The notes beneath the pieces are model-generated. The model made no database searches, had not been told where the DNA came from, and saw only the letters and a list, made by a program, of their open reading frames with translations. The translations under genes were made by a program, and so were the position numbers. 64,000 nucleotides of DNA, from assembly GCF_004310325.1 (NCBI RefSeq), contig NZ_SIRT01000001.1, forward strand, positions 372,001 through 436,000, read 5' to 3'. Shown here one piece after another: positions 15,959 through 23,076 of the stretch; positions within the stretch are counted from its first letter, which is position 1; each line of letters starts with the position of its first letter. The stretch comes from Hyunsoonleella flava. GTDB taxonomy: Bacteria; Bacteroidota; Bacteroidia; Flavobacteriales; Flavobacteriaceae.

Positions 15959-17023
15959 CTACACCTTATATCGCCAACCAAAAGGATCTTCAGATTTATT
16001 GGTTTGAATATCCGTTATTCTTTTCTTTAAATAATCAGCGTAAGGCTTATCAAGTTTCGGTAAATCATAATCTACACCTTTATAGCCAAAGCCAGCTATT
16101 GGTGATATTACTGCAGCAGTACCTGCGCCAAACATTTCTTTTAAGTTGCCATTCTTAGCAGCTTCAACAACTTTGGTAACCGTAAGTTTTCTAACTTCAA
16201 CAGGAATATTTTCGCTTTCCGCTAATTGAATGATACTTTTACGGGTTATTCCGTCCAAAATTCTATCACTTGTTGGTCCAGTAATTAAGGTGTCACCAAT
16301 ACGAACAAAAATATTCATTGCTCCAGCCTCTTCAATATATTCATGCTTATGGTCATCTGTCCAAATAACTTGCTGATACCCTTTAGCTTTAGCTAATTGA
16401 GTAGGGTAGAACTGACCAGCATAATTACCACCAGCTTTTGCAAAACCAACTCCACCATCTGCAGAACGGGAATATTTTTCTTCAATTAACACCTTTACTT
16501 CGCCAGAGAAATATGAGCCTGAAGGCGCCGTACATATAATAAATTTATATTCGTCAGCAGGTGAGGCATGAAAACCATTTCCAGATGCAAAAATAAATGG
16601 GCGAATATATAGCGAGCTGCCCTCGTTTGTTGGAATCCAAGCCTTATCTAATTGCAACAGAGCGACCAAGCCATCCATAAAATAGTCTTCTGGCAATTCT
16701 GGAATCGCCATACGTTTAGCCGAAATATTTAAACGCTTGCAGTTGTCTTCAGGTCTAAACAACCAAACGTTGCTATCCTCATCCTTGTATGCCTTCATAC
16801 CTTCAAAAATCGATTGCCCATAGTGGAAAATCTTTGAAGAAGGATCTAAAGTTAAAGGTTGATAAGGCATAATTTTAGGTGCATGCCATTTACCATCTTT
16901 ATAATCACATACAAGCATATGGTCAGAAAACACGCTTCCAAACTTTAAATTGTCAAAATCTACTTCATTAATTTTGGTAGCTTTTGTTTTTATAATCTCA
17001 ATATCCTTGATTATAGTACTCAT
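15959..17023 (-). CDS. ilvE: branched-chain amino acid aminotransferase
   Basis: 354 residues, a fold-type IV PLP enzyme. The catalytic Lys196 is in GVGFAKAGGNYAGQFYP, and the family signature EYIEEAGAMNIFVRIGDTLITGPTSDRILDGITRKSI-type block follows. The length fits the longer bacterial/eukaryotic BCAT form. It interconverts Leu, Ile and Val with their 2-oxo acids using glutamate; these oxo acids are the substrates of the E1 fusion encoded at 49389-51800. It is monocistronic, with a -7 box match (TAAATTTG, 17050 to 17043) upstream and a shared terminator downstream. Confidence 0.94.
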   Translation of the reverse strand: MSTIIKDIEIIKTKATKINEVDFDNLKFGSVFSDHMLVCDYKDGKWHAPKIMPYQPLTLDPSSKIFHYGQSIFEGMKAYKDEDSNVWLFRPEDNCKRLNISAKRMAIPELPEDYFMDGLVALLQLDKAWIPTNEGSSLYIRPFIFASGNGFHASPADEYKFIICTAPSGSYFSGEVKVLIEEKYSRSADGGVGFAKAGGNYAGQFYPTQLAKAKGYQQVIWTDDHKHEYIEEAGAMNIFVRIGDTLITGPTSDRILDGITRKSIIQLAESENIPVEVRKLTVTKVVEAAKNGNLKEMFGAGTAAVISPIAGFGYKGVDYDLPKLDKPYADYLKKRITDIQTNKSEDPFGWRYKV

Positions 17024-17042
17024 ATTGCATCAGTTTAGCCTA

Positions 17043-17050
17043 CAAATTTA
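17043..17050 (-). promoter_or_regulatory. -7 promoter box of ilvE
   Basis: TAAATTTG on the minus strand, exact TAnnTTTG match 19 bases before the ilvE ATG. The overlapping divergent DUF4920 gene has a weaker match, TATATTTA. Confidence 0.4.
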
Positions 17051-17114
17051 TAAAATTCATTTTCAAAAAAGCGGTATATTTACACAAATGCTTTAAAATT
17101 AAAATTTTCACGTC

Positions 17115-17618
17115 ATGAGATTAGTAATACTATTGATAATCTGCACTTTAACACTTAGTTCTTGCAAGAATAAATCTAAGGAAACAAATACTGAAACCAT
17201 TCAAAAAGAAGAGATAGCCTACGCTTCATTTGGTAAAGAAATAGTTGCAAATGATGCTGTAATTGCAAAATCTATGGCGGCACATTACGAAACCATGCAA
17301 CAAGGCGATAGTATAGACTCTAAAATGAAGGCAAAAGTTACCAAGGTATGTCAAGCTAAGGGCTGTTGGATGACCTTGGACATAGGCAACAACAAAGAAG
17401 TTATGGTAAAATTTAAGGATTATGGCTTTTTTGTACCCAAGGATATCGCTGGAAAAGAAGTAGTTATCAACGGTAAAGCTTATGTAAAAGAAGTGTCGGT
17501 AGACGAGCAACGCCACTATGCTGAGGATGCGGGAAAATCAGCCGAAGAAATTGCAGCCATTACCGAGCCCAAAAAAACATACTCTTTTGAGGCCGATGGC
17601 GTTTTAGTAGCGCAATAA
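17115..17618 (+). CDS. DUF4920 lipoprotein
   Basis: 167 residues with a lipoprotein signal (lipobox LSSC, Cys16) and a DUF4920 domain over about residues 35-165. The characteristic core is KVCQAKGCWMTLDIG followed by EVMVKFKDYGFFVPKDIAGKEVVINGKAYV, an OB-like beta barrel with a CxxxGC pair that could bind metal or form a disulfide. The function is unestablished. It is divergent from ilvE. The 200 bases after it are filled by dispersed-repeat sequence. Confidence 0.85.
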   Translation: MRLVILLIICTLTLSSCKNKSKETNTETIQKEEIAYASFGKEIVANDAVIAKSMAAHYETMQQGDSIDSKMKAKVTKVCQAKGCWMTLDIGNNKEVMVKFKDYGFFVPKDIAGKEVVINGKAYVKEVSVDEQRHYAEDAGKSAEEIAAITEPKKTYSFEADGVLVAQ

Positions 17619-17629
17619 AGGTTTATTTT

Positions 17630-17725
17630 TTTAGACGCTACTCCGCTTTAAGCGGGGTCGGGCTTTCACAAGTCGCTCTCTGCGAGGAGCTCCAAATGTA
17701 GCCTGTGCTGAGCGCAATCGAAGTA
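17630..17725. repeat. GC-rich dispersed intergenic repeat
   Basis: Much richer in G and C than its surroundings. It includes the palindrome CCGCTTTAAGCGG, the stretch GGGGTCGGGCTTTC, CGCTCTCTGCGAGGAGC, and then GCTGAGCGCAATCGAAG (17707-17723). From memory such strings recur between genes in Flavobacteriaceae. It lies between the DUF4920 and mnmD genes and encodes nothing itself. Confidence 0.55.
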
Positions 17726-17818
17726 TTCAATCTCTAGCGCACCTATTTGCCAATGCATTGGCCAGCAATAACTACAAGAGTACTTGCAGACTAATTGGCT
17801 TCAAAATCAAACCAATAA

Positions 17819-18499
17819 ATGAAACGAGAAATCATTACTACTGCGGATGGATCTTCAACCATTCATCTACCAGATTGGAATGAACAATACCATTCCAAGC
17901 ACGGTGCCATTCAAGAGGCGTATCACGTATTTATAAAACATGGCCTGCATCATTTTTGTCATTCAGAGCGAAGCGAAGAATCTCAAGAAATTGCCATCCT
18001 AGAAATAGGCTTCGGTACAGGGTTAAATGCCTTTATAACCTATCTGGAAACTGAGAATTCAAATATCAAAATCGATTATGTTGGTGTGGAGGGTTATCCT
18101 GTTTCAAATAAGGAAATTGAACTACTCAATTACACTTCAGAATTAAAACAAGAGGGTAAAGATCAAATATTCAAAATGCTACATAATTGTTCATGGGAAG
18201 ATAAGCACCGCATCAGTAGGCACTTTACATTAGCCAAACAGCAAAAAATGTTTGATAAAATTGATGACGTTAACGCATTCAATCTTATCTATTTTGATGC
18301 ATTTGGGGCGAGAGTACAACCAGAGTTGTGGACAGAAGCTATTTTTAAAATAATGTATACAGCCTTAAAACAAAACGGTGTATTAGTAACTTACGCAGCA
18401 AAAGGAAGTGTGCGTCGTGCAATGGAAGCAGTGGAGTTTACAGTTGAAAGATTACCAGGGCCGCCAGGGAAACGTGAGATGCTTCGTGCAACTAAATAG
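17819..18499 (+). CDS. mnmD: tRNA 5-methylaminomethyl-2-thiouridine methyltransferase, MnmD-like
   Basis: 226 residues. The class I SAM-binding site is ILEIGFGTGLNAFIT (about 60-74), followed by VGVEGYPVS and later NLIYFDAFGARVQPELWTEAIF and the VLVTYAAKGSVRRAM region, which together mark the MnmD half of MnmC (DUF752). It methylates nm5s2U at wobble position 34 of tRNAs to give mnm5s2U. As in other stand-alone MnmD proteins, the FAD-dependent MnmC oxidase half is absent. Residues 47-57 (CHSERSEESQE) are an in-frame translation of a dispersed DNA repeat inserted just before the SAM-binding strand, in a loop that should tolerate it. The frame is otherwise intact, so it is probably active. Confidence 0.88.
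   Translation: MKREIITTADGSSTIHLPDWNEQYHSKHGAIQEAYHVFIKHGLHHFCHSERSEESQEIAILEIGFGTGLNAFITYLETENSNIKIDYVGVEGYPVSNKEIELLNYTSELKQEGKDQIFKMLHNCSWEDKHRISRHFTLAKQQKMFDKIDDVNAFNLIYFDAFGARVQPELWTEAIFKIMYTALKQNGVLVTYAAKGSVRRAMEAVEFTVERLPGPPGKREMLRATK
17953..17984 (+). repeat. dispersed repeat inside the mnmD coding frame
   Basis: The run contains GTCATTCAGAGCGAAGCGAA followed by GAATCTC. It is related to the intergenic copy at 17707-17723 (shared pattern GAGCGnAnnCGAAG). It is read in frame as CHSERSEESQ. Confidence 0.65.
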
Positions 18500-18638
18500 T
18501 TTTAATGGCCAACTTGATTCATGGTGTTTATGTTACAGATTAACCTTCATCAATATCCTATCATCTATATTTCTGTTAAACCTAACTTAAACTTTAATAC
18601 TTAGGCTTTACCTTTTTGTAATTTTATAAAAAAAGGAA

Positions 18639-19544
18639 ATGCGTGTTTTAATAACAGGAGCAACGGGATTGGTTGGACAGGAAATAGTAAAGCTGTGTCA
18701 TGCAAAAGGCATACAGGTTAATTACTTGACGACTCGCAAATCTAAAATCTCTCAAGACGAAAATTATCAAGGCTTTTATTGGAATCCTGAAACTCGTGAC
18801 ATCGATTCAGGTTGTTTTAAAAACGTAGATGCTATCATCCATTTGGCTGGTGCTTCCATTTCAAAGCGATGGACAGATAGCTATAAAAAAGAGGTGATTG
18901 ATAGTAGGGTAGAAACTACCCAGCTATTGATAGATTCCTTAAAAGGAGAAACTCATGGCATTAAACAGATTGTTTCTGCAAGTGCTATTGGCGTATATCC
19001 TGATTCTTTAACCAATTATTACGATCAAACGCATAAAGAATTAAGCGATTCATTTTTGGGTAAAGTAGTTAAGGCCTGGGAAAAAGCTGTTGATGGTTTT
19101 TCTGAATTAGGAATTAAAGTATCTAAAGTTAGAATTGGTCTGGTGCTATCCGATAAAGGTGGTGCGCTAAAGGAAATAGTAAAGCCTATAAAGTTTGGCG
19201 TTGGTGCTGCTTTTGGAAGTGGCAAGCAGTGGCAATCTTGGATTCATATTGAAGATTTAGCACATATATTTTTATTCGTTTTAGAGCAACAACTGGAGGG
19301 TGTTTACAACGGTGTTGCGCCAAACCCAGTAACAAATAACGAGCTTACAAAAACAGCGGCCAAGGTATTACGGAGACCTTTGTTTCTGCCAAATATCCCA
19401 AAGTTTTTCATGAAATTAGTTTTGGGAGAAATGCACATTATCTTGTTTGAAAGTCAGCGTGTAAGTTCTAAAAAAATTGAGAGCAAAGGGTTTCAATTTG
19501 AGTTTCACCAACTCCAGCGCGCTCTTAAAGATTTACTAGGATAG
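18639..19544 (+). CDS. TIGR01777 family NAD(P)-dependent epimerase-like oxidoreductase
   Basis: 301 residues, an extended short-chain dehydrogenase fold. Visible are the Rossmann loop ITGATGLVGQEIV at residues 5-17, IIHLAGASISKRWTDSYKKEVIDSRVETTQLL (family hallmark), SASAIGVYPD with the Tyr of the active site, and GVGAAFGSGKQWQSWIHIEDL. The TIGR01777/SDR39U1 family (E. coli YfcH) has no established substrate. The C-terminal 50 residues form the DUF1731 tail (RPLFLPNIPKFFMKLVLGEM). The gene converges on the anti-sigma gene, six bases away. Confidence 0.88.
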   Translation: MRVLITGATGLVGQEIVKLCHAKGIQVNYLTTRKSKISQDENYQGFYWNPETRDIDSGCFKNVDAIIHLAGASISKRWTDSYKKEVIDSRVETTQLLIDSLKGETHGIKQIVSASAIGVYPDSLTNYYDQTHKELSDSFLGKVVKAWEKAVDGFSELGIKVSKVRIGLVLSDKGGALKEIVKPIKFGVGAAFGSGKQWQSWIHIEDLAHIFLFVLEQQLEGVYNGVAPNPVTNNELTKTAAKVLRRPLFLPNIPKFFMKLVLGEMHIILFESQRVSSKKIESKGFQFEFHQLQRALKDLLG

Positions 19545-19550
19545 AAAATA

Positions 19551-20327
19551 TTACAAATAAACATTAGTAATCAATCTAGAAACAGTTGGATGGTCACTTC
19601 CACCAGCGGGCTCAATAGTAATATTTAAAGACGCTGCATCTTCAATATAATTCATAGCTAAAAGCGGTCCGTCTTTTTTAATAACGCCCATGTTTATCAT
19701 TTCTCCATCAACATCTGCCCACATTTGGTAATTATGTGCATTATCTAGTTTTGGTAAGTCTACTGTATTTACAATAACGGATTTTTGTTTATGGTTAACA
19801 TAACTAACCACTTTAGCTTCAGGCGAAAGCGCGTTACCCTTTAATATATACTGTTTGGTTTCAGCTGAGTTTAATATATCCAAATATGCAGTAGTAGTTT
19901 CTAAGTTGCCTTTTAAACCATTGAGGTCTTCTAAAAGTTGAGAGTTTTGTTCTTCAACAATTTGTAATTGCTTATTGGTTTTATTTAATTGCGAGTACAT
20001 CCAAATGCTTCCAATCAATAAAACTGCAGCTACACTAGCAGCCATTGCTAAATAATTTTTAAATGGATTTTGCTTTGGTAATGATACAACCTTGGTTTCA
20101 GAACCTTTTACAGAGTTCATCAAGCGTTCCTTAACTTGTTTTGGTGGATTAACGGCATTTTCAAAAGCCAAGGACTCAAAACTCGCTTCAATGGTTTTAA
20201 ATCTTGCCATCAACTCCTCATCTTCAGCTAATAGACGTTCTAAGGACAACTCATCTTCAGCAGACAACTCACCCAATAGGTACTGCTCTATAATGCCGTT
20301 TTCTAGTATGTAGGCTTTGTCCATCAT
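19551..20327 (-). CDS. anti-sigma factor with RskA-type C-terminal domain
   Basis: 258 residues. The cytoplasmic part (1-85) has IIEQYLLGELSAEDELSLERLL, the anti-sigma N-terminal helix pattern, without a zinc HxxxCxxC site. A single membrane helix follows (about 90-110, YLAMAASVAAVLLIGSIWMY), then a coiled coil (about 112-145) and a periplasmic RskA domain (about 150-258, ending with IEPAGGSDHPT). It should hold the adjacent sigma factor at the membrane and release it on an envelope signal. Its start overlaps the sigma stop (ATGA), so the two are translationally coupled. A second ATG one codon downstream is an equal alternative start. Confidence 0.88.
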   Translation of the reverse strand: MMDKAYILENGIIEQYLLGELSAEDELSLERLLAEDEELMARFKTIEASFESLAFENAVNPPKQVKERLMNSVKGSETKVVSLPKQNPFKNYLAMAASVAAVLLIGSIWMYSQLNKTNKQLQIVEEQNSQLLEDLNGLKGNLETTTAYLDILNSAETKQYILKGNALSPEAKVVSYVNHKQKSVIVNTVDLPKLDNAHNYQMWADVDGEMINMGVIKKDGPLLAMNYIEDAASLNITIEPAGGSDHPTVSRLITNVYL

Positions 20328-20881
20328 CGTATCACTTCAATTAAAATCAAGAACCATACAATCGCTTTGTCATAACTCAACTTGAGCTTTTTTAAAGCTT
20401 GTTTTATGTAAGACTTAAAGCTTCCTAGTGGCACATCCATTTCTTCATGCGCTTCTCGGTGCGTTAAACCGTTAAAGTAAACTAACTCGAGAGCTCTTTG
20501 ATGATGTGGTTCCAATTGTTTTAAACAGCCTTTAAGTTGTAAATAGTCGCCATTATCTGTAATTGATTCCTCTTTATCCTTATATACACTCAAATCCTCA
20601 GTTTGGATGAGCTTTTTATCCTTTCGTAAAAAATTTAAGGTTTTATTTTTTGCAATTCGGTAAGCCCAAGTATAAAATTTTCCTTTATCAGGGTTGTACT
20701 GGTGCGATTTCTCCCAAATAGTTAAGAAGGTGTCCTGTAATATATTTTGGGCGTGCTGCTCATCTTTGCACATCCGTATAATGACACCATATATAGCCGG
20801 CGCATAAGCATCATAAAGTTGAGATAACGCAGCTTCATCTTTGTTTTTAAGATTAGAAATAAGTGCGGTATCGTTCTGCAT
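20324..20881 (-). CDS. ECF-type RNA polymerase sigma factor, SigK-like
   Basis: 185 residues with sigma region 2 (about 18-88: LYDAYAPAIYGVIIRMCKDEQHAQNILQDTFLTIWEK..., then FYTWAYRIAKNKTLNFLR) and region 4 (about 118-170: LEPHHQRALELVYFNGLTHREAHEEMDVPLGSFKSYIKQALKKL). Region 3 is absent, as in ECF sigma factors. The last dozen residues (AIVWFLILIEVI) are oddly hydrophobic. It is co-transcribed with its anti-sigma factor and faces a fasciclin gene across 127 bases, the same set that SigK, RskA and MPT70/MPT83 form in mycobacteria. It probably drives its own operon and the fasciclin gene. Confidence 0.9.
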   Translation of the reverse strand: MQNDTALISNLKNKDEAALSQLYDAYAPAIYGVIIRMCKDEQHAQNILQDTFLTIWEKSHQYNPDKGKFYTWAYRIAKNKTLNFLRKDKKLIQTEDLSVYKDKEESITDNGDYLQLKGCLKQLEPHHQRALELVYFNGLTHREAHEEMDVPLGSFKSYIKQALKKLKLSYDKAIVWFLILIEVIR

Positions 20882-21008
20882 AAATGTTAAAGATTTCCCA
20901 AAAAAAGGATAAGGTTCATCCGGAGGAAATAAACCTGTGTAAATATAACTGAAAGCGCTTCAAAAAAAAAGAAAGTGCATTTTAGTTTAACCAAAAAATA
21001 TAATTATT
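20882..21008. promoter_or_regulatory. divergent promoter region, sigma factor and fasciclin gene
   Basis: 127 bases between two divergent starts. It contains GGATAAGGTTCATCC (a short palindrome) and GGAGGAAATAAACC. No -35/-10 pair can be fixed from one example. Confidence 0.3.
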
Positions 21009-21520
21009 ATGAAAAAGTTAGTTTTTATTTTAACAACAGTAGTAGCGTTAACAGTGAGTCAATTTGCTTCAGCTCAAAAAACAATTGTGGATGTTGCCGT
21101 TGGAAACGAAGATTTCTCAACCTTAGTGGCGGCATTAAAAGCGGCAGATTTGGTTGGAGCGTTGCAAGGCGACGGTCCATTACAGTATTTGCACCAAACA
21201 ATGACGCTTTTGGGAAAATTGATTCCAACACTTTAAACTCTTTATTGAAGCCTGAAAACAAAAAAGCGTTAACAAACATCTTAACATATCACGTTGTGGC
21301 TGGAAAATTAGATGCAGAAGCAGTAGTTGCAGCATTGGATAAAAATAAAGGCATGGTAACCCTTGAGGCGCTAAATGGCCAAAAATTAACAGTAAAGCAA
21401 AAAGATGGTAAAATATGGTTGAAAGACCAAAACGGAAATTACAGTGAAATAATAATGACAGATGTGATGGGGAGTAATGGTGTTATTCATGTGATTAATA
21501 GCGTAGTGATGCCTAAGTAA
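21009..21520 (+). pseudogene. fasciclin (FAS1) domain secreted protein, single-base frameshift
   Basis: The frame starting at 21009 encodes a signal peptide (ending QFASAQ) and the FAS1 opening TIVDVAVGNEDFSTLVAALKAA up to QGDGP, then goes out of frame and stops at 21236. The second half, TVFAPNNDAFGKID through LTYHVVAGKLDA to GVIHVINSVVMPK, is intact in another frame to the TAA at 21518-21520. The expected GDGPFTVFAP join needs one more base near 21179-21182, where CCATTACA stands for an expected CCATTTACA. Everything else is clean, so this is a recent mutation or a sequencing error in a short T-run. FAS1 proteins are adhesion-type envelope proteins; this one is the likely target of the divergent sigma factor. 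Confidence 0.85.
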
Positions 21521-21545
21521 TTGGGAAGAAACTGCTATGAAAAAG

Positions 21546-21573
21546 AAAGCGCTCTATATAGGGCGCTTTTTTT
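21546..21573 (+). terminator. terminator after the fasciclin gene
   Basis: AAAGCGCTC (21546-21554) pairs with GGGCGCTTT (21561-21569), one G-T pair, loop TATATA, then a T-run to 21573. Confidence 0.85.
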
Positions 21574-21608
21574 ATATCAATAATTGTACTGGTCTTTTTT
21601 AGCTTGAT

Positions 21609-22079
21609 TTAATCCGGTTTTATGACTATTTCAAATCTCCAGCCTTTATCTTTTTTATGATTTTTATTGAAATTTGGCGATTTTATTCCAGCATAGATCA
21701 TTCCAGCGGCTGGCAATGTTAATAAGAAAGCGGTAGAGTCAACAAATATTCCAGCGATAGTTGCACTACCAGCAACTAATATACCACCATAAATAAGGAA
21801 TCCAGAGGTAAGAATAGAGGTTAGAAGCGGGTTTCGTTTTAATTCCTCTATATCGATCAAATCCACTCGAACACCATCTATAGAAATGATGGTATCGTCT
21901 TCTATCATGAATCGACCTTTAATTTCACTGCCGTGTAATGTTTTTACTTTTATTCTTTTATTTTCTTGGATTATTTTTTCTTTGGCGGTTTTTAAGTTGG
22001 TGATTTTTATGGCTTGCTTTTGTGCGATAGCTACATTTAAAAAGAAAAGCCCAATTACAAGAAAATAGATTTTTTTCAT
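21609..22079 (-). CDS. exported membrane-associated protein of unknown function
   Basis: 156 residues with a signal peptide (1-19, ending VAIAQ). Residues 25-80 look like a small beta barrel (KTLHGSEIKGRFMIEDDTIISIDGVRVDLIDIEEL), of the kind seen in LSm/SH3-like folds. Residues 85-135 contain two hydrophobic segments (ILTSGFLIYGGILVAGSATIAGIFV and AFLLTLPAAGMIYAGI), and the tail is basic. No family is recognised. It converges on the fasciclin locus and stands alone. An envelope location is inferred from the signal peptide and helices only. Confidence 0.65.
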   Translation of the reverse strand: MKKIYFLVIGLFFLNVAIAQKQAIKITNLKTAKEKIIQENKRIKVKTLHGSEIKGRFMIEDDTIISIDGVRVDLIDIEELKRNPLLTSILTSGFLIYGGILVAGSATIAGIFVDSTAFLLTLPAAGMIYAGIKSPNFNKNHKKDKGWRFEIVIKPD

Positions 22080-22187
22080 AACAAATATTTTTACGATAGA
22101 TACAGGATTAAGTAATTAGTTGCGTCAAATGGGTTGAAATATCAAAACAATGTATTAAAAAGACCTATTACTGTTTATAAGAATTAA

Positions 22188-22219
22188 AAAAACCATCCTG
22201 TTTTCGCAAGATGGTTTTT
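22188..22219 (-). terminator. terminator after the YceI lipoprotein gene
   Basis: AAAAACCATC (22188-22197) pairs with GATGGTTTTT (22210-22219); the A-run from 22186 reads as a U-run on the minus strand. It begins 31 bases past the stop. Confidence 0.75.
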
Positions 22220-22250
22220 ACAATTAATTTGAGTTAGTCACTACTCGTAT

Positions 22251-22907
22251 TTAAGCTTTTTTTGCAACGAGATTTATTTTTAATTCAATATCATCATTAA
22301 TAAACTTATCACCTAAATCATCAAAAAACGACTTTGAACCATATTGTACATTCCACTTAGAGCGGTCAATTGTAAATGATTCACTGGTCAACGCTACGCC
22401 GTTTTCGTTTTCAGAAACCGAAACAGGAAACGTAATGTTGTTTTTTACACCTTTCAAAGTTAAATTACCAGAAAGCATCGTCTTTCCTTCAGCCTCACTT
22501 ATACCAGTTACTTCAAAAGCTGCGTTTGGAAATTTTTCAACATCAAAAAAGTCAGCGCTAGTTAAGTGTCCTTTCAGCTTCCCATTCTTTTCATCATCAG
22601 CTGGAATATCTAAAACAGCAATAGAGCCCATGTTAATTAGAAAAGAACCGCTCTCCACTTTACCATTACTGATTTTAAAAGTACCAGAATCTAATTTGAT
22701 TGTACCGTTGTGGGTACCAGTTGGTTTGAATCCTTTCCATTCAATGGTAGAGGCCTCAGCATCAGCAACATATTTTGTAGCAGTTGCTTCAGCTTCTGCA
22801 GCTGCCTTAGCATCAGAGGTTTCCGCTTCTTTAGCTTTATCCTTACATCCTACAAGTGCGATGGCTAAAGCACTCATAAACAATATTGTTTTAAAATTCT
22901 TTTTCAT
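22251..22907 (-). CDS. YceI family lipoprotein
   Basis: From the ATG at 22905-22907 the product has 218 residues: MKKNFKTILFMSALAIALVGC is a lipoprotein signal (lipobox ALVGC), followed by a Lys/Glu/Ala-rich linker and a YceI lipocalin-like barrel from about residue 42 (ASTIEWKGFKPTGTHNGTIKLDSGTFKI ... SFTIDRSKWNVQYGSKSFFDD). YceI barrels bind long polyisoprenoids or similar lipids in the periplasm. A longer frame begins 13 codons upstream but lacks a signal and is rejected. It is monocistronic, with its own terminator, and divergent from grpE. Confidence 0.88.
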   Translation of the reverse strand: MKKNFKTILFMSALAIALVGCKDKAKEAETSDAKAAAEAEATATKYVADAEASTIEWKGFKPTGTHNGTIKLDSGTFKISNGKVESGSFLINMGSIAVLDIPADDEKNGKLKGHLTSADFFDVEKFPNAAFEVTGISEAEGKTMLSGNLTLKGVKNNITFPVSVSENENGVALTSESFTIDRSKWNVQYGSKSFFDDLGDKFINDDIELKINLVAKKA

Positions 22908-23001
22908 TTTATAATCAGTTTTAGTGTTAAGCGACAAAAATAGCAAATTTGTTTTATTTTATAAATTAAAAGTTAAACAAAATATTTGTTATTTTTTTTA
23001 A

Positions 23002-23042
23002 TGACAATATGGCATTTTAATAATAATGGCAGTACTTTTGCC
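23002..23042 (+). promoter_or_regulatory. grpE-dnaJ promoter with heat-shock-type element
   Basis: TGACAATATGGCAT (23002-23015) matches the hsp20 upstream element at 12 of 14 positions. It is followed 17 bases later by TACTTTTG (23033-23040), an exact -7 box. TGGCAGTACTTTTGC (23027-23041) also fits the spacing of a sigma54 -24/-12 site, so the sigma factor is ambiguous. Confidence 0.55.
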
Positions 23043-23076
23043 AACTCAAAAATGAGTAGTATTAATTACATGCGCG

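Noticed and set aside
15874-16158. 94-codon frame opposite the ilvE 3-prime end
   Set aside because: It begins in the terminator stem and is antisense to conserved aminotransferase sequence.
20975-21520. A single open frame of 181 codons over the fasciclin gene
   Set aside because: Its first half reads the signal-peptide region in the wrong frame and gives nonsense; the true gene starts at 21009 and is frameshifted.
22435-22914. 159-codon frame antisense to the YceI gene
   Set aside because: It lies wholly opposite a well-supported lipoprotein gene and shows the low-complexity Ser/Ala/Pro pattern of an antisense reading.
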